Of a stretch of DNA of 64,000 nt, positions 7,032-15,790 are shown piece by piece. The position numbers and the translations under genes were made by a program. The stretch comes from Streptomyces alboniger (lineage in GTDB: Bacteria; Actinomycetota; Actinomycetes; Streptomycetales; Streptomycetaceae). Within the stretch, counting starts at the first letter, position 1, and every line of letters begins with the position of its first letter. The stretch is taken from positions 744,001-808,000 of the forward strand of contig NZ_CP023695.1 of assembly GCF_008704395.1 (NCBI RefSeq). The letters are read 5' to 3'. Under the pieces are notes generated by a model. The model did not search any database. It saw only the letters and a list, made by a program, of their open reading frames with translations, and was not told the origin of the DNA.

Positions 7032-9230
7032 TCAGTTCTTCTCAAGAAGGGCATGCGCAACGGGAGTGGGGCCCATCAGGGCCACCAGGTTCTGCGGGGT
7101 GAGCAGCATCTTTTCCTTGAACGTCTCGTTCAGCCGCCCGCACTCGATGGTGGCCACGTCGGTGGCCCACATGAGCTGGCAGATCTCCCACCACAGGGCG
7201 TAATAGGGGCTGAACCTCAGCTCTTCGCGGCCGCGGACGTAGCCGCCGGCCCAGGCCTGGAGCCTGCGCTCCTCCAGGAAGCAGACCGCGACGGCTAGGG
7301 TCTCCTCGTCGTGGCCGCGGATCTCCACAAGACGGACCGCGTCCCCCAGCTCCCGGAGGAACTCGGCGAACGGCCCGGGGTCGTAGTACTTCGGCGAGCC
7401 GTTGCGCGCGGCGCTTGCGGCGATCATCTCCAGGAGGCCGAGCAGCCCCGGGTAGTCGGAGCGGTGCACGAAGCAGCGCGCCTGCTCGTCGTACCGGCGC
7501 AACTGGCGTGCGTAGTCCCGCCGTACGGACCGTCGCATGGAGGCGAGGTACGTCTCGGCGTCGGGCGCCACCCGCTTGCTCAGGGTCCAGCGCGGGACCA
7601 GGTCCTCGCGCCGGAAGCCGCGCCCTTCGAGCGCCTTCACCAGCGGGGCGTCGGCGCTGAGGTTGACGAACCCCCATCGGGACGCGCCCAGTTCGGCCGC
7701 ACGGTCCGCGAACGCCCGGTGCAGGCTGTCCAGTGCCCGCTCGTCGCGCGCCAGCAGGTGCGCGTCCGGGGCGTGCCACACGGGCGCCAGCAGTGCTTGC
7801 TCGCCCTCGGCCAGGCCGAGGAGTCCGAGGGGGTCGCCTTGCAGGTACGTGGGCGCCGCCGCCAGCAACCGGCCGCCCCCGTCGCGCACTTCGAGGTAAC
7901 GCGGTCGTCTGATCCGCTGGATCGGGTGGTGCTCGTACGCCCGGAGGAACGCCCGCGTGTGGAAGATGGGCGCGTCCAGGTCCGCGACGAGGGCGTCCCA
8001 GTCGGGCCCGAGGTCCTGCGCCGAGGCAAGGGACCGGACACTCAGCTCACCGGCCGCGTCCGCCTCGAAGGGCGCACGTCCAGCGCTCGGTTCGGTCGCC
8101 GTACCGACTTCGGCCGCCGTACCGGCTTCGGCCGCCGCGCCGACCTCGGCCGCCGCGCCGGCTTCCCGCGCGCAGGCACCGATGGCCTCGGCGCACGCCT
8201 CGGCCTCGGCCACCGGGACGGGGCCCATGTGGCCGACCCTGAGCACCTCGCTCTTCCAGCCGCCGCGCCCCGAGGAGACCCAGACGTCGTGCCGGGTCGC
8301 CAGCTCGTCCCTGACCCGCTCGGCGTCGGGAGACGGCAGCCGTACGGCGGTGACGGTCGGGGAGCAGTGCTCCTCGGGCGGCACCACGGTCAGGCCCTGG
8401 GCCCGGACGGCTTCCCGGCAGCGGCGCGCGGTGTGCGCGTGGCGTCGCCAGACCTGTTCGAGCCCTTCGTCCTCGACGGCCCGCAGCGCGGCGTCCAGGG
8501 CGTGGACGATGGGCAGCGCGGGGGTGTACGTCGTGGTGCCAAGGCGGGCGTGTTCGGCGGCCTTGGCCAGGTCCAGGTAGTAGCTCCGCCCTCCCGGCCG
8601 CGCGGCTCGCTCCAGTGCCCGGTCGGAGACGGCGACGAGAGCGAGTCCGGGCGGACAGGCGAGGGCCTTCTGGGTCACTCCCACGGCGACGTCGAGGCCC
8701 AGCTCGTCGAAGGCGATCTCCGCGGCCCCCAGGCTGCTGACGACGTCGACGACGATCAGGCAGTCGCTCACCGCACGGATGGCGGCGGCCCACTCGCGCA
8801 GCGGGGCGATCACGCCGGTCGACGTCTCGTTGTGCGTCAACAGGACGGCGGCGTAGGCGTGTTCGGCGAGCCTCGACGCGATGTCCCGTGCGGCCACGAC
8901 CTGCCCCCAGGGGGCCCGCACCACGTCGACGTGAGCGCCGTGGTGGGCGGCGATCTCGGCGAACCGCTCGCCGAAGTAGCCCAGTTCCACCACCAGTACG
9001 CGCTCGCCGGGCCGCAGGACGGACGCGACCGCCGCCTCCATGCCGCCGGTGCCCGAGCAGGTGAGCGGCAGGACGGTTCCGCTGGTCCCGAACAGGGGCT
9101 CGAGCCGCTTGACGACGTCGGTGAACAGGCCGCGGAACTCGGCCGAGCGGTGGCTGATCATCCGCCGCGTCATCGCCGCGAGTATGCCTTCGGGGACCTC
9201 GACCGGCCCCGTGACGCGGTAGTTACGCAT
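7032..9230 (-). CDS. dhpH: DhpH-like bifunctional PLP enzyme / tRNA-dependent aminoacyltransferase
   Basis: A two-domain protein of 732 residues. Residues 1 to about 355 are a class V, fold-type I PLP enzyme: Asp162 (VVDVVSSLG) for the pyridine nitrogen and Lys188 (GVTQKALACPPG) for the Schiff base. Residues from about 405 to the end are a GNAT/Fem-like domain. In dehydrophos biosynthesis the N-domain beta-eliminates phosphate from the phosphoserine-phosphonate, giving acetylphosphonate, and the C-domain adds leucine from Leu-tRNA to 1-aminoethylphosphonate. The linker is an Ala/Glu/Gly-rich tandem repeat. Two in-frame ATGs exist (9239 and 9230). GGAGG is 9 bases before 9230 but abuts 9239, so 9230 is chosen. 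It overlaps dhpG by 8 bp. Confidence 0.88.
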   Translation of the reverse strand: MRNYRVTGPVEVPEGILAAMTRRMISHRSAEFRGLFTDVVKRLEPLFGTSGTVLPLTCSGTGGMEAAVASVLRPGERVLVVELGYFGERFAEIAAHHGAHVDVVRAPWGQVVAARDIASRLAEHAYAAVLLTHNETSTGVIAPLREWAAAIRAVSDCLIVVDVVSSLGAAEIAFDELGLDVAVGVTQKALACPPGLALVAVSDRALERAARPGGRSYYLDLAKAAEHARLGTTTYTPALPIVHALDAALRAVEDEGLEQVWRRHAHTARRCREAVRAQGLTVVPPEEHCSPTVTAVRLPSPDAERVRDELATRHDVWVSSGRGGWKSEVLRVGHMGPVPVAEAEACAEAIGACAREAGAAAEVGAAAEAGTAAEVGTATEPSAGRAPFEADAAGELSVRSLASAQDLGPDWDALVADLDAPIFHTRAFLRAYEHHPIQRIRRPRYLEVRDGGGRLLAAAPTYLQGDPLGLLGLAEGEQALLAPVWHAPDAHLLARDERALDSLHRAFADRAAELGASRWGFVNLSADAPLVKALEGRGFRREDLVPRWTLSKRVAPDAETYLASMRRSVRRDYARQLRRYDEQARCFVHRSDYPGLLGLLEMIAASAARNGSPKYYDPGPFAEFLRELGDAVRLVEIRGHDEETLAVAVCFLEERRLQAWAGGYVRGREELRFSPYYALWWEICQLMWATDVATIECGRLNETFKEKMLLTPQNLVALMGPTPVAHALLEKN
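8098..8169 (-). repeat. Four 18-bp tandem repeats in the dhpH linker
   Basis: Units at 8098-8115, 8116-8133, 8134-8151 and 8152-8169 differ at only a few positions. They encode a six-residue period (AAEVGT/AAEAGA-like) joining the PLP and aminoacyltransferase domains. As an in-frame minisatellite the copy number may vary between strains without breaking the gene. Confidence 0.85.
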
Positions 9231-10389
9231 AACAGGCATCCTCCGTCCGTGCCGGTGCGGCGCCCAGGGCCGACACCAGTCCCGCGCGCACCCGGGCGCG
9301 CTCCAGCGTGATGGGCATGCCGGCCATGCGGTTCGACGACATTCCCTCCGCCACGAGCTGGTCGACGAGTGCCGTGTCGGCGTCGGGCCTGCGCCAGGCG
9401 GTGGCAGGCATGCGCCGGGTCACCAGTTCGGTCACGAACGGGCCGAGGCCGCCGGCCGTCACCCCGCACGCCGCGCGCAGGGCCTCCAGCGCGGCCTCGA
9501 CCGCTCCGGGACCGCGCGGGTCGAGGATCTCGTCCGCCCCGGCCGCCTCGACGAGGGGGGCGAGCCAGGTCAGATTGAGGGCGCACGCAAGGCCGTGGGG
9601 CACGCCCAGCCGAGAGGTCAGCGGGTAGGACAGGGCGTGCGCCGCGGTCGTCCGCGTGATGTCGATCGCTCGTCCCGCGTCCGTCGCGGCCCGGCTCAGC
9701 GCGTCGCGCTCCGCCGGGTCCGGTGCGGCGCCGGCCTGTCTCAGCACGGGCACGAGACGCTCCAGCGCGGCCACGGCATGCTCGCGCGACCGCCGGGTCG
9801 AGCGGATCGACCACAGGGACTCCACCGCGTGGGCCAGCGTGTCGAACGCGCAGCTCCAGGTGAGTTCGGCGGGACAGGAGTCGGTGAGCGCCGGGTCGAC
9901 GACCGCGAGGTCGGCACGGGCGTGCGGGGTGTCCAGGGAGACCTTGCGCCCCTCCTGGTAGAGGGTGGCGAACTGGGTCACCTCGCTGCCGGTTCCCGCG
10001 GTGGTGGGGACCAGCAGGAGCGTGACCCGTTCGGCCGGATCGAGTGTCCCTGCGACGACTTGGCCGGCCGCGTCCGCGTCGCGGGGCAGCAGGCACGCCG
10101 CCTTGGCCACATCCAGCGCGGAGCCGCCTCCGATGCCGACGACGAGGTCCGCGCCCCAGGCGTGGCGCAGACGCGCCGCCTCCAGCGCCTGCTCGACCGT
10201 CGGGTTCGGGTGGAACTCGGTGAAGACCTCCGCCTCCGCGGGCAGCCAGGCGTGCACATCCGCCCGCCGGAGGGCTCGGTCGCTCGCGACGACCAGCGGG
10301 CGGCGGCCCGCGCACAGGGCGGGCAGCCCGGCGGCCGCCCCCCGGTACGCGGTGACCGACGTGGACCGCCCACCGTGCGGCACGGTCAC
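9223..10389 (-). CDS. dhpG: Iron-dependent alcohol dehydrogenase, phosphonoacetaldehyde reductase (DhpG-like)
   Basis: Reduces phosphonoacetaldehyde to 2-hydroxyethylphosphonate with NAD(P)H. The 388-residue protein has the family III (Fe-ADH) signatures: GGGSALDVAK for nucleotide binding, VPTTAGTGSEVTQ, and metal-binding histidines in FDTLAHAVES and GVPHGLACAL. The start is GTG 10389, which overlaps the dhpF stop in a GTGA. A second GTG two codons later is possible. The pairing with a phosphonopyruvate decarboxylase just upstream sets the substrate, because this trio (mutase, decarboxylase, Fe-ADH) is the standard entry to hydroxyethylphosphonate pathways. Confidence 0.92.
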   Translation of the reverse strand: MTVPHGGRSTSVTAYRGAAAGLPALCAGRRPLVVASDRALRRADVHAWLPAEAEVFTEFHPNPTVEQALEAARLRHAWGADLVVGIGGGSALDVAKAACLLPRDADAAGQVVAGTLDPAERVTLLLVPTTAGTGSEVTQFATLYQEGRKVSLDTPHARADLAVVDPALTDSCPAELTWSCAFDTLAHAVESLWSIRSTRRSREHAVAALERLVPVLRQAGAAPDPAERDALSRAATDAGRAIDITRTTAAHALSYPLTSRLGVPHGLACALNLTWLAPLVEAAGADEILDPRGPGAVEAALEALRAACGVTAGGLGPFVTELVTRRMPATAWRRPDADTALVDQLVAEGMSSNRMAGMPITLERARVRAGLVSALGAAPARTEDACYA

Positions 10390-11534
10390 GAGGTGCTCAC
10401 GGCGGGCCGCCGCTCCCGTGCCGGTGCGCCGGTGGCCGCCGCGCGGAAACGCCGCACGATGTCCGCGGGGCCGGTCGAGGCCGTGGCCCTCGGGTGGACT
10501 TCCCCGGGGGTGGGCACGACGCGGAAGACGCACAGCACGGGGCCCTTGGCGTCCAGCGCCTGCCGGACGTCCTCGGACAGGGAGCGTGCCGAGCGCGACA
10601 CGGTCACCGTGCGGTATCCGAGGCCTTCGCCCAGGGCGGCCCAGTCGATGTCTCCCGAGGTCGTGGCCTGGCAGCCGGTGGATTCGTAGCATCCGTTGTC
10701 GACGACGACGTGTACGAGGTTCGCGCCGCCCGCGGCCGCCATGGTGGATCCGGTGCCGAGGTGCATCAGGAAGGCGCCGTCGCCGTCCAGGACGACGACG
10801 CGCCGCTCGGGGTGTGCGGTCGCGAGGCCGAGCCCGATGGCGCCCGCGTGGCCCATGGAACCCTGCATGTAGAAGGTGCCGTCGCGGTCCTTCTCGTGGT
10901 GTGCCTGCCGCGACAGATAGCCGGTCGTGGTCACCATGAGGTCGTCGTCGCCGACTGCCGCCATGAGCGCCGCCACCACGCGCGGGCGGGTCAACTCGCC
11001 GTCCTCGACGGGTTGTTGGTCGACAGCCCTGGGCACCTTGCCGATGGCTCCGCGGGGCACCAGGAGGAAGAACGGCCGGTTCTGGGCGCGGGCCTCGGAC
11101 GCGGCGGCCAACGCGGCCTCCAGTCCGCCCGGTTCGAGGACCGTGTGGGGTACGTCGAGGTTTTCGAGCAGGCGCACGGTGGAGGTGCCCATCGCCGCGT
11201 GCTGCGGCTCGTCCTGCGCCGGGTCGGGCCAGCCGCGCATCGTCATCACGACGAGCAGCGGGATGTCGTAGGGCAGCAGCAGCGAGGTGAGCGGATTGAT
11301 CAGATTGCCGAACCCGGAGTTCTGGACCAGCAGCGCGGCCGTTTGCCCCGCCAGCTCCCAGCCGGCGGCGAGGGCCGTCGCGGCGCCCTCCGAAGCGGCC
11401 GGGACGAGCCGGCCCTCTTCCTCGAACAGTGTCCAGGGCCCGGCCAGATGGCCGCACGGCACACCGGTGACACGCTCCACGCCGTACGCGCGCAGCGCTT
11501 CGACGAACTCCTCCGCCTCGATCGGGCGCGTCAC
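10386..11534 (-). CDS. dhpF: Phosphonopyruvate decarboxylase (ThDP-dependent)
   Basis: Decarboxylates phosphonopyruvate to phosphonoacetaldehyde. This step pulls the unfavourable PEP mutase equilibrium forward and commits carbon to C-P compounds. The protein has 382 residues and is a single short ThDP enzyme of the Ppd/sulfopyruvate decarboxylase type. The N-terminal pyrimidine-binding half has GVPCGHL, ASEGAATALAAG and QNSGFGNLINPLTS. The C-terminal diphosphate-binding motif is DGDGAFLMHLG followed by VDNGCYESTG. It overlaps dhpE and dhpG by 4 bp each, so the three early enzymes are translationally coupled. Confidence 0.95.
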   Translation of the reverse strand: MTRPIEAEEFVEALRAYGVERVTGVPCGHLAGPWTLFEEEGRLVPAASEGAATALAAGWELAGQTAALLVQNSGFGNLINPLTSLLLPYDIPLLVVMTMRGWPDPAQDEPQHAAMGTSTVRLLENLDVPHTVLEPGGLEAALAAASEARAQNRPFFLLVPRGAIGKVPRAVDQQPVEDGELTRPRVVAALMAAVGDDDLMVTTTGYLSRQAHHEKDRDGTFYMQGSMGHAGAIGLGLATAHPERRVVVLDGDGAFLMHLGTGSTMAAAGGANLVHVVVDNGCYESTGCQATTSGDIDWAALGEGLGYRTVTVSRSARSLSEDVRQALDAKGPVLCVFRVVPTPGEVHPRATASTGPADIVRRFRAAATGAPARERRPAVSTS

Positions 11535-12418
11535 TTGTCGTCACCGAGCCAGTGGTCGATGCCGGAGAGGCTGAAGATGTCCTTCACCGTGGCGATGTGC
11601 GGCTCGACGCTCGCGGTCGACCCCTCGGCGAGCACGACGGCCCAGGTGTCGCGTACCGCCTTGACGGACGCCCGCATGCCCTGGTTCGCGTAGATCACCA
11701 TGGAGATCCCCGCCTCCTGGGCCTCTTGTACGGAGAAGTCCGCGTAGGTGGTCGGGACGATCACCACGGGGGCGCGGTGCTGCCACTGCCGCATGAACGA
11801 GACGACCTCGCCCGCCTCGGCCGACTTGGAGTGGACGAGGACTGCGTCGGCGCCCGCGTCCACGTACTGGTGGCAGCGGCGCAGCGCCTCGTCGACGCCC
11901 ATGCCGCAGATGAACGCCTCGGTCCGGGCGATCAGCAGGGTCTCGGGACGGGCCTGTGCCTTCTTGGCCGCTTCGAGCTTGCTGCCGAACTCGTCGGTCT
12001 CCAGCAGCTTCTGTCCGGCGTCGAGGAAGCTGTTGCGCTTGGGGAAGATCTTGTCCTCGATGCAGATGCCGGCGACGCCGGCGCCCTCGTAACGGCGCAT
12101 CGTGTAGGCGGCGTTGAGGCTGCCGCCGAATCCGGTGTCGCAGTCCGCCACGACCGGGATGCTCACCGCCTGCTGCATCGCGGTGGCCCCGGCCAGGTAT
12201 TCGGCCATGCCGAGCAGGCTCACGTCGGGCAGCCCCTGGGCGGCCGAGATCTCCAGGCCGGAGGCCCACACGGCGTCGAAACCGGCCTCCATGGCCAGCC
12301 GCGCGGACAGCCCGTCGTGGGCTCCCGCCACCTTGACGAGGCGGCCGCTCTCGAAGGCGTCCCGCAGGACGAGCGCGCGCGAGGAGGTCTCCACGTAACT
12401 GTTCGAAACCACTGTCAT
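11531..12418 (-). CDS. dhpE: Phosphoenolpyruvate mutase
   Basis: Makes the carbon-phosphorus bond by rearranging PEP to phosphonopyruvate, the entry reaction of nearly all phosphonate pathways. The 295-residue TIM-barrel protein has the diagnostic signature EDKIFPKRNS (residues 121-130), matching the EDKxxxxxNS motif that separates true mutases from isocitrate or methylisocitrate lyases. DCDTGFGG (92-99) supplies metal ligands. Start ATG 12418 has AAGGGGTGGAG just upstream in the 38-bp gap after dhpD, so this gene has its own strong ribosome site. It is the diagnostic gene for calling the cluster a phosphonate cluster. Confidence 0.97.
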   Translation of the reverse strand: MTVVSNSYVETSSRALVLRDAFESGRLVKVAGAHDGLSARLAMEAGFDAVWASGLEISAAQGLPDVSLLGMAEYLAGATAMQQAVSIPVVADCDTGFGGSLNAAYTMRRYEGAGVAGICIEDKIFPKRNSFLDAGQKLLETDEFGSKLEAAKKAQARPETLLIARTEAFICGMGVDEALRRCHQYVDAGADAVLVHSKSAEAGEVVSFMRQWQHRAPVVIVPTTYADFSVQEAQEAGISMVIYANQGMRASVKAVRDTWAVVLAEGSTASVEPHIATVKDIFSLSGIDHWLGDDK

Positions 12419-12456
12419 ACTCCACCCCTTGCTGAGTCAGTTGCTGGATCGGTGCT

Positions 12457-13548
12457 TCAGTTGAAGGTCGTGAGGAAGCCGGAGAGCCGTCGGGCCGCCT
12501 CGGCGAGCGTGTCCGCCTCCTCGGCGACGCAGAGCCTGAGGTGGCCGGGCATGCCGAACGTCGATCCGGCACGCAGCCGTACGCCCGCCCGTTCCGCGAG
12601 CACGCGGCACAGCGCGACGTCGTCCCGCGCTCCGTGCGGCTGCCGGCTCAGTGCCTCGGTGGCGTCCAGGCAGAGGTAGATCCCTCCGGCCGGGGCGACG
12701 GGTTCGAGCAGCGGAATGCCCGTCATGATCCGTACCGCCGCCTCGCGACGCGCCGCGAGGCCGCCCACCCGCGCGGCCACCGCGTGCGTTTCGCGCAAGG
12801 CCGCCGCGGCGGCGAGCTGCGAGGTCCCGCACACCGGACCGGTGGTGTACTCCACGGCGTCGCGCAGCGCGGCCGACAGCTCGGGCGCACCCCACACCCA
12901 GCCGACGCGCAGCCCTGCCAGGGCGTACACCTTGGAGGCGCCGCCGACGACGATCTCGTGGGCCGAGGCCCGTACGCCGCGGTCGACGGCGTCTCCGTAC
13001 GCCCAGTAGATGTCGTCCGTGATCAGGCAGATGCCGTGGGCGCCCGCCCACTCCCTGAGCGCCCGCACGCGGGACTCGTCGTAGACCGCTCCGGTGGGGT
13101 TCACCGGGCTGTTGAGCAGGAGGGCCCTGGTCCGCTCGGTGCGGGCCGCCTCCAGCTCCGCGGGGCCGACGCGCCATCCGGTGCCGGCTCCGCCGTCGAC
13201 CGGGACGGGTCGTGCCCCGGCGCGCCGCACCACGGCCGGATAGTGGCTCCAGTGCGGCCTCGGCACCAGCACCTCACCGCCGTGCGCGACGGTGGAGAGG
13301 GCGACGAGCAGGCCGTGGCGCGCTCCCGCCGTGACGGTGATGTGCTCGGGGTCCACCGGGGTGCCCGTGCGCACGGCGTAGTGGTCCGCGACGGCGGTAC
13401 GCAGGTCGGGGTCGCCGTACGCCGGGGCGTAGGCGCTGGTGCGGTCGGAGTCGAGCGCCTTGTCGAAGGCGGCGCGCACGGCGGGCGACAGCGGTTCGAC
13501 GATCTGGCCGGACGCGAGGTCGACGACGTCGGGGTACGCGGTGCTCAT
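12457..13548 (-). CDS. dhpD: DhpD-like PLP aminotransferase, class I/II
   Basis: A fold-type I aminotransferase of 363 residues. NSPVNPTG (146-153), DDIYWAYG (178-185) and GGASKVYALAGLRVGW with the PLP lysine at about 206 are all present. In the dehydrophos pathway DhpD aminates a ketophosphonate to the phosphoserine-phosphonate and later converts acetylphosphonate to 1-aminoethylphosphonate. The ATG overlaps the dhpC stop in an ATGA. On motif alone it could be any aspartate/aromatic-type aminotransferase. The cluster position decides the call. Confidence 0.88.
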   Translation of the reverse strand: MSTAYPDVVDLASGQIVEPLSPAVRAAFDKALDSDRTSAYAPAYGDPDLRTAVADHYAVRTGTPVDPEHITVTAGARHGLLVALSTVAHGGEVLVPRPHWSHYPAVVRRAGARPVPVDGGAGTGWRVGPAELEAARTERTRALLLNSPVNPTGAVYDESRVRALREWAGAHGICLITDDIYWAYGDAVDRGVRASAHEIVVGGASKVYALAGLRVGWVWGAPELSAALRDAVEYTTGPVCGTSQLAAAAALRETHAVAARVGGLAARREAAVRIMTGIPLLEPVAPAGGIYLCLDATEALSRQPHGARDDVALCRVLAERAGVRLRAGSTFGMPGHLRLCVAEEADTLAEAARRLSGFLTTFN

Positions 13549-14630
13549 GCGACGGGCTCCCGGCCCCGCAGCGGCGCGAGGCCGACCAGCTCGGCGATCC
13601 TCGCCAGATCGGCGACCACCGGGGCGAGCAGCGGAATGCCGTGGGCGGAACGCTCACCGGCCGACGTGCGGCGACGGTCGCCGGGCAGCCTGACGGGGAC
13701 GCCGGGGACGGCCTGCCTGGCGGCGCGGATCTCGTCGGACATCGCCGCCACCCGCTCCCCGATCTCCCGCGCGTCACCGAGCGCGCCGATGTTCACGCAC
13801 AGGACGAACTGCCCCAGGTCGGCGCCCTGTTCGCCGTAGGTGTGCTTGCTCCAGCTGGCCCCGGCCAGGGGGCCGCAGAGCAGTTCGGCGAGCAGACCGA
13901 CGCCCGATCCCTTGTGTCCGCCGAAGTCCGAGCCGAGACCGCCCAGGGGAAGCAGGGCGTACCCCTCGCGGGCCTTGAGGCCGGCGACGACGCGCGGGAT
14001 GTCGGTCGAGGAGGCCCCGTCGGGGCCGACGGCCCAGCCGTCGAGCATCGGCCTGCCCTCGCGGTGCAGCCGCTCCAGCTTGCCCCGGGGGACGATGCTG
14101 GTGGCCGCGTCGTAGCAGAGCGGCTCGTCCGGGGTGGGCAGCGCGTAACTGACCGGGTCCGTGCCGAACATCGGCTCGGCGGCGCCGGCCGGCGCCACCT
14201 GTGGCGTGGCGTTGGTGGTCACCAGGGCGAACGTGCCCGAGCGGGCGGCCCGTTCGGCGTACCAGCCGGCGATGCCGATGTGGTTGGACCTGCGTACGGC
14301 GACGGCGGCGACGCCGTGCTCCTTGGCCCGGGCGACGGCGTGGTCCACCGCGAAGCACAGCGCGGGCTGGCCGAGTCCGTTGTGCGCGTCGACGACGCTG
14401 ACGCCGCCGTCCTCCCGGACGACCTCCGGTCGGGCGTCCTTGTCGATGGTGCCCTTGTGCAGGCCCTCCACGTAGCGGCGCAGCCGGGCGACGCCGTGGC
14501 TGTCCACTCCGGCGAGGTCGGCCGCCACGAGGACGTCCGCGGTCAGGTCCGCGTCGTCCGCGCGGGCTCCGGCCGCGACCAGCGCCTGCGTCACGAAGTC
14601 GGTGAGGGCCTTCCGGTCCACCGTGATCAT
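13545..14630 (-). CDS. dhpC: DhpC-like dehydrogenase, LDH2/malate dehydrogenase family
   Basis: NAD(P)-dependent oxidoreductase of the LDH2/MDH2 (YlbC/YiaK-type) family, 361 residues. The family landmarks VDSHGVARLRRY (near residue 45) and RRSNHIGIAGWYAERA (near 115) are clear, as is LGSDFGGHKGSG in the C-terminal half. In dehydrophos biosynthesis this enzyme is expected to oxidise the 1-hydroxy group of the phosphorylated dihydroxyethylphosphonate, giving the keto form for DhpD. A longer open frame extends upstream inside dhpB, but ATG 14630 overlaps the dhpB stop (ATGA) and begins the conserved region. Confidence 0.88.
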   Translation of the reverse strand: MITVDRKALTDFVTQALVAAGARADDADLTADVLVAADLAGVDSHGVARLRRYVEGLHKGTIDKDARPEVVREDGGVSVVDAHNGLGQPALCFAVDHAVARAKEHGVAAVAVRRSNHIGIAGWYAERAARSGTFALVTTNATPQVAPAGAAEPMFGTDPVSYALPTPDEPLCYDAATSIVPRGKLERLHREGRPMLDGWAVGPDGASSTDIPRVVAGLKAREGYALLPLGGLGSDFGGHKGSGVGLLAELLCGPLAGASWSKHTYGEQGADLGQFVLCVNIGALGDAREIGERVAAMSDEIRAARQAVPGVPVRLPGDRRRTSAGERSAHGIPLLAPVVADLARIAELVGLAPLRGREPVA

Positions 14631-15790
14631 GCTTGCTCCAAGAGTGCTGTGCCCTGCCATTGGTCGCAGGCCTGGTGTGCGGCCCGTGCCAGTCCTCGCC
14701 AGAGGTCGGGCCCCGTGACGGCGCCCCGCGAGGAGGTGCGGGCGATCTGATGTGTACTCATCGGCCCTTCGGGCGGAGGTGCGGTGACGCGGACCGCGAC
14801 GAGTGCGGTGGGCAGTCCGGCCCCGGCGCGCCGCTGGGCGATGGCGCCGGGGAGCTTGCCCTGCCAGGTGCCCTCGTCGACGACTCCCTCCGCGGTGAGC
14901 ACGAGGGGGGCCGCGCCGACGGCGTCCTCGGGGTCGGCGATCTCGAGCATGCCGGTGGCCCCGCTCTCGGCGGTCGCGCGGGCGACGGCCGTCAGGCCGA
15001 ACCCCGTACCGCCGCCGGCGCCGAACCAGGGCTCCTCGAAGCGGCGTGGCGCCTCCGGGTCTCCGGCCTCGGCCAGCAGGCGCAACAGGTGGTGCAACGC
15101 CCTCACCGCCTGGGGGCGGTTGTGGGCGGTGACTCCCTTCTGCGCGCCGAAGGTCGTGAGGTTGCCGGACAGCGGGGTGCTGACGTCGGCCAGGAACCGC
15201 AGCCGGACGCCTGCGAGCCGTCGGCGTGCGGGGGCGAGGTCGACGGCGACCGCCGAGGTCAGCGTCCGGGGGCACGGGTCGACGGGGTGGCCGAAGCGGT
15301 CGACGAAGCGCGCCCCGAGAGCCGCGAGGGCGCCGGCCCCGCCGTCCACGACGGCGGTGCCGCCGAGCCCGATGACGAGGGAGGTGGCACCGGCGTCGAC
15401 GGCCGCCGCGACGATCTGCCCCACTCCGCGTGAGGTCGCTTCGAGCGGGTCGAGTTCGTGCGGGCGCAGCGCTCCCAGTCCGCACACGCTCGCCGTTTCG
15501 ACCACCGCCGTCGAGGGGTCGAGCGCCAGCCACTCGGTGCTCCGCGCCCTGCCCCGTGCGTCGTCCGCCTCCGCCGGCCGCCGCAGGCCGCCGCGCACCG
15601 CTTCGAGGGCGTCGAGGGTGCCGTCGCCGCCGTCCGCCAGGGGGCACAGCGCGATGTCGGCGTACGGCCGGGCGCTGCGGACCCCTTCGGCGAGGGCGGT
15701 GGCGACCTGCGACGAAGTGGCGTACCCCCGCATGCAGTTGGGGGCGATGACGACGTCGGGGCGGAGTGCGGGCAGGCCGTCGTCGCTCAT
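14627..15790 (-). CDS. dhpB: DhpB-like kinase, glycerate kinase family
   Basis: A 387-residue member of the GarK/GlxK glycerate kinase family. It has CPLADGGDGTLDALEAV near residue 50, GLGGTAVVDGGAGALAALG near 140 and FGAQKGVTAHNRP near 220. The usual N-terminal IAPDSFKG motif reads IAPNCMRGYATS here, a change that fits a substrate other than glycerate. In dehydrophos biosynthesis DhpB phosphorylates the 2-hydroxyl of 1,2-dihydroxyethylphosphonate, later lost by elimination. It overlaps both neighbours by 4 bp. Confidence 0.88.
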   Translation of the reverse strand: MSDDGLPALRPDVVIAPNCMRGYATSSQVATALAEGVRSARPYADIALCPLADGGDGTLDALEAVRGGLRRPAEADDARGRARSTEWLALDPSTAVVETASVCGLGALRPHELDPLEATSRGVGQIVAAAVDAGATSLVIGLGGTAVVDGGAGALAALGARFVDRFGHPVDPCPRTLTSAVAVDLAPARRRLAGVRLRFLADVSTPLSGNLTTFGAQKGVTAHNRPQAVRALHHLLRLLAEAGDPEAPRRFEEPWFGAGGGTGFGLTAVARATAESGATGMLEIADPEDAVGAAPLVLTAEGVVDEGTWQGKLPGAIAQRRAGAGLPTALVAVRVTAPPPEGPMSTHQIARTSSRGAVTGPDLWRGLARAAHQACDQWQGTALLEQA

